Shown in pieces: positions 37,451 to 39,241 of a stretch of DNA of 39,241 nucleotides. A model generated the notes under the pieces. It did no database searches and was not told where the DNA came from. It saw only the letters and a program-made list of their open reading frames with translations. Numbering within the stretch: position 1 is the stretch's first letter; every line of letters begins with the position of its first letter. Origin of the DNA: an uncultured Paraglaciecola sp. (GTDB taxonomy: Bacteria > Pseudomonadota > Gammaproteobacteria > Enterobacterales > Alteromonadaceae). Position numbers and translations under genes: made by a program. The stretch covers positions 1 to 39,241 of the forward strand of contig NZ_CAJXPA010000020.1 in assembly GCF_913058035.1 (NCBI RefSeq), read 5' to 3'.

Positions 37451-38932
37451 ATGTCTATTGTCAAGGATGCCAGAAGAGAGGGGACGGTAAAGTATGAACG
37501 TCATAAACCAGAGCAAACCCTTCTTTATCAAATTATTGAAAAATATTACCCGCAGTTTCTGAACCACATGGGGCAACAAGATAAATGTTTGCCCAAGTAT
37601 GTGCGGTCAGAATTTGAAGAGTACCTCAAGTGCGGTCGTTTGGAATATGGGTTTTTGCGAGTACGTTGTGAAGATTGTCACCATGAGCACCTGGTCGCAT
37701 TCAGTTGTAAACGCCGAGGATTTTGTCCCAGCTGTGGCGCGCGGCGAATGGCAGAAAGCGCCGCCTTGCTGGTTGATGATGTGTTGCCCCATGAGCCCAT
37801 TAGGCAATGGGTATTGAGCTTCCCTTTTCAACTTAGATTTTTGTTTGCCAGTTATCCTCAGATCATGGGAAAAGTACTGGGTATTGTCTATCGCACACTT
37901 GCCACACATATCACTAAAAAAGCAGGCTACAACAAACAGACGGCACAAACGGGTGCGGTCACACTGATCCAACGATTTGGCTCAGCGCTGAATTTAAATA
38001 TCCATTTTCATATGCTCTACCTCGATGGCGTATATGCCGAAGATAACTATGGCAAAACGCGTTTTCACCCGATAAAAGCCCCGACAAAAAGTGAACTGAA
38101 TAGTCTTACTCACCGCATTAGCCAGCGTGTGGCGGGTTTTCTTGAGCGCGAGGGCTTATTAGTGAGGGATGATGACAATGACTACCTGGCTTTGGATGGG
38201 CTGGAAGACGATCCGATGTTGCAAATTCACGGGTATTCCATTACTTATCGCATCGCTACAGGCAAACAGCAAGGACGAAAGGTCTTTACCTTGCAAACCA
38301 TTGCACCTATGGCAGAGCAGGGGCTTGCGTCAGGCTGTGCCGCAAATGTGGCAGGCTTCAGTCTCCATGCAGGTGTCATGAGCAACGCACAGGATAGGCG
38401 TAAACTCGAAAGACTGTGCCGTTATATTACCCGCTCTGGGGTATCAGAAAAAAGGTTGGCAATAACGGCTTACGGTAAGGTACGTTACCAACTCAAAACA
38501 CCCTACCGTGACGGCACCACTCATGTGATCTTTGAGCCTCTGGATTTTATTGCCCGTTTAGCGGCCTTGGTACCCAAACCCCGCGTAAACCTCACTAGGT
38601 TTCATGGCGTATTTGCGCCAAACAGTCGGCACCGCGTGACAATAACACCAGCCTTACGAAATAAGGCAAAAAAAGCATTGCCGACAGGGCAGGAAAAAAC
38701 GAGGGCACAAAAACACCAATCGATGACCTGGGCGCAAAGACTTAAACGGGTTTTTAACATCGACATTGAAACGTGTGAGCAATGCGGTGGTGCGGTTAAA
38801 GTTATAGCGAGCATCGAAGACCCATTGGTGATCCAAAAGATACTCAGCCACCTGAATACAAAGAATGACGAAGTCGTTGAATTATTGCCCCCACAAAGTC
38901 GAGCACCGCCTCAGATAAGTCTGTTTGAATAA
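37451..38932 (+). CDS. IS91-family transposase (HUH, Y2 type)
   Basis: A 493-residue single-strand-cutting transposase for rolling-circle movement. The N-terminal zinc-binding domain (PF14319-like) has Cys pairs in RCEDCHHEH (C73, C76) and CKRRGFCPSCGARR (C86, C92, C95). The HUH motif is NIHFHMLYLDGVY (H185, H187). The later catalytic Tyr region is LERLCRYITRSGVSEKRLA, followed by YRDGTTHVIFEPLDFIARLAALVP and a C-terminal zinc knuckle CEQCGGAVK. The ATG at 37451 is four bases after GGGGTGG; an earlier in-frame TTG at 37439 would overlap the LexA box. No frame damage is visible. Three relics of related elements are in the same window. Confidence 0.93.
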   Translation: MSIVKDARREGTVKYERHKPEQTLLYQIIEKYYPQFLNHMGQQDKCLPKYVRSEFEEYLKCGRLEYGFLRVRCEDCHHEHLVAFSCKRRGFCPSCGARRMAESAALLVDDVLPHEPIRQWVLSFPFQLRFLFASYPQIMGKVLGIVYRTLATHITKKAGYNKQTAQTGAVTLIQRFGSALNLNIHFHMLYLDGVYAEDNYGKTRFHPIKAPTKSELNSLTHRISQRVAGFLEREGLLVRDDDNDYLALDGLEDDPMLQIHGYSITYRIATGKQQGRKVFTLQTIAPMAEQGLASGCAANVAGFSLHAGVMSNAQDRRKLERLCRYITRSGVSEKRLAITAYGKVRYQLKTPYRDGTTHVIFEPLDFIARLAALVPKPRVNLTRFHGVFAPNSRHRVTITPALRNKAKKALPTGQEKTRAQKHQSMTWAQRLKRVFNIDIETCEQCGGAVKVIASIEDPLVIQKILSHLNTKNDEVVELLPPQSRAPPQISLFE

Positions 38933-39140
38933 AAGCCGTTCATCATCATAAGCAAAACTGGTTTGCACAACAGCGGGATGCGCTTGTCTTGAATTCTGAA
39001 TTAAGTAGAAACAGTTGATTAATAGACGAAAAATCGCCGACTTTCACTCCCTCAAGGATATAAAAGAGAGGTCAATATGGAAAATATGAGGCATCATGTA
39101 TTTTCATTTCATGAAAAATGACGTTTTATTTTACCTATAC

Positions 39141-39241
39141 TTTTCGTTACCAACTCAAAACACCCTACCGTGACGGCACCACCGGTGACCGGCGCAGTCA
39201 TGCCATCTTTGAGCCGCTGGATTTTATTGCCCGTTTAGCGG
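39141..39241 (+). mobile_element. Start of another partial IS91 copy, cut by the window edge
   Basis: From about 39145 the sequence repeats the transposase from codons for RYQLKTPYRDG onward (compare 38484-38562), then has about 15 extra bases coding GDRRS between TT and H, and continues IFEPLDFIARLA. It joins directly to the 3' end of the intact element at 39140. It is therefore a 5'-truncated second IS91-type copy with a slightly different sequence. The rest is outside the window. Confidence 0.8.

Larger units (their letters stand above)
37418..39140 (+). mobile_element. IS91-family rolling-circle insertion sequence
   Basis: Apparently complete element with one HUH transposase gene (37451-38932) and a 3' end that stops at 39140, where similarity to the relic at 32931-33182 also stops. 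The terminal part has a hairpin (ATTTTCAT at 39100-39107 with ATGAAAAA at 39111-39118), as expected near the origin end of IS91-type elements. The left end could not be placed; the SOS box is taken as its minimum extent. Confidence 0.75.

Overview
The window looks like chromosome from a marine gammaproteobacterium of the Alteromonadales (Paraglaciecola/Glaciecola/Alteromonas-like). The grounds are moderate to low GC, two TonB-dependent receptors (TBDRs) of the TonB-Xanth-Caul type, a SapC/cupin-8/tryptophan-halogenase cassette, a divergent hut locus, and IS91/IS30/IS1182-type insertion sequences. The taxonomic call is an inference from gene content, not from a marker gene.

Left part (1-14.3 kb): two TBDRs, the first with an STN domain. 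They are followed by sapC, a JmjC-like cupin-8 protein, two different flavin-dependent halogenase-like proteins, a GNAT acetyltransferase and an FHS-family sugar permease. Both TBDRs have an AACGTT-centred LacI-type site upstream, and three hairpins separate receptor 2 from sapC. The set reads as a carbohydrate uptake locus with an uncharacterised modification cassette attached.

Middle (14.3-25.1 kb): a broken alpha/beta-hydrolase gene next to an intact secreted one, a TIM-barrel isomerase, a beta-carbonic anhydrase, and a nitroreductase-fold protein carrying the iodotyrosine-deiodinase substrate triad. A second, heavily decayed alpha/beta-hydrolase pseudogene follows, then the ABC-F ATPase ybiT (TTG start, structured leader) and a lipoprotein penicillin-acylase-family enzyme.

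Histidine catabolism (25.1-31.4 kb): hutG-hutI run leftward and hutC-hutU-hutH rightward from a 110-bp divergent region. That region holds a perfect 36-bp palindrome made of four half-sites of HutC-operator type. Together the genes convert histidine to glutamate and formamide.

Right part (31.6-39.2 kb): an IS-rich block. A decayed IS30-family element is followed by a relic of an IS91-family 3' end, a UDP-glucuronate decarboxylase gene with a putative glycosyltransferase, an internal IS91 relic, an IS1182-family element with clear inverted repeats, and an apparently intact IS91-family element. The start of yet another IS91 copy runs off the window. The intact IS91 transposase gene has a consensus LexA (SOS) box directly upstream of its ribosome binding site. 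No rRNA, tRNA or CRISPR array was seen.
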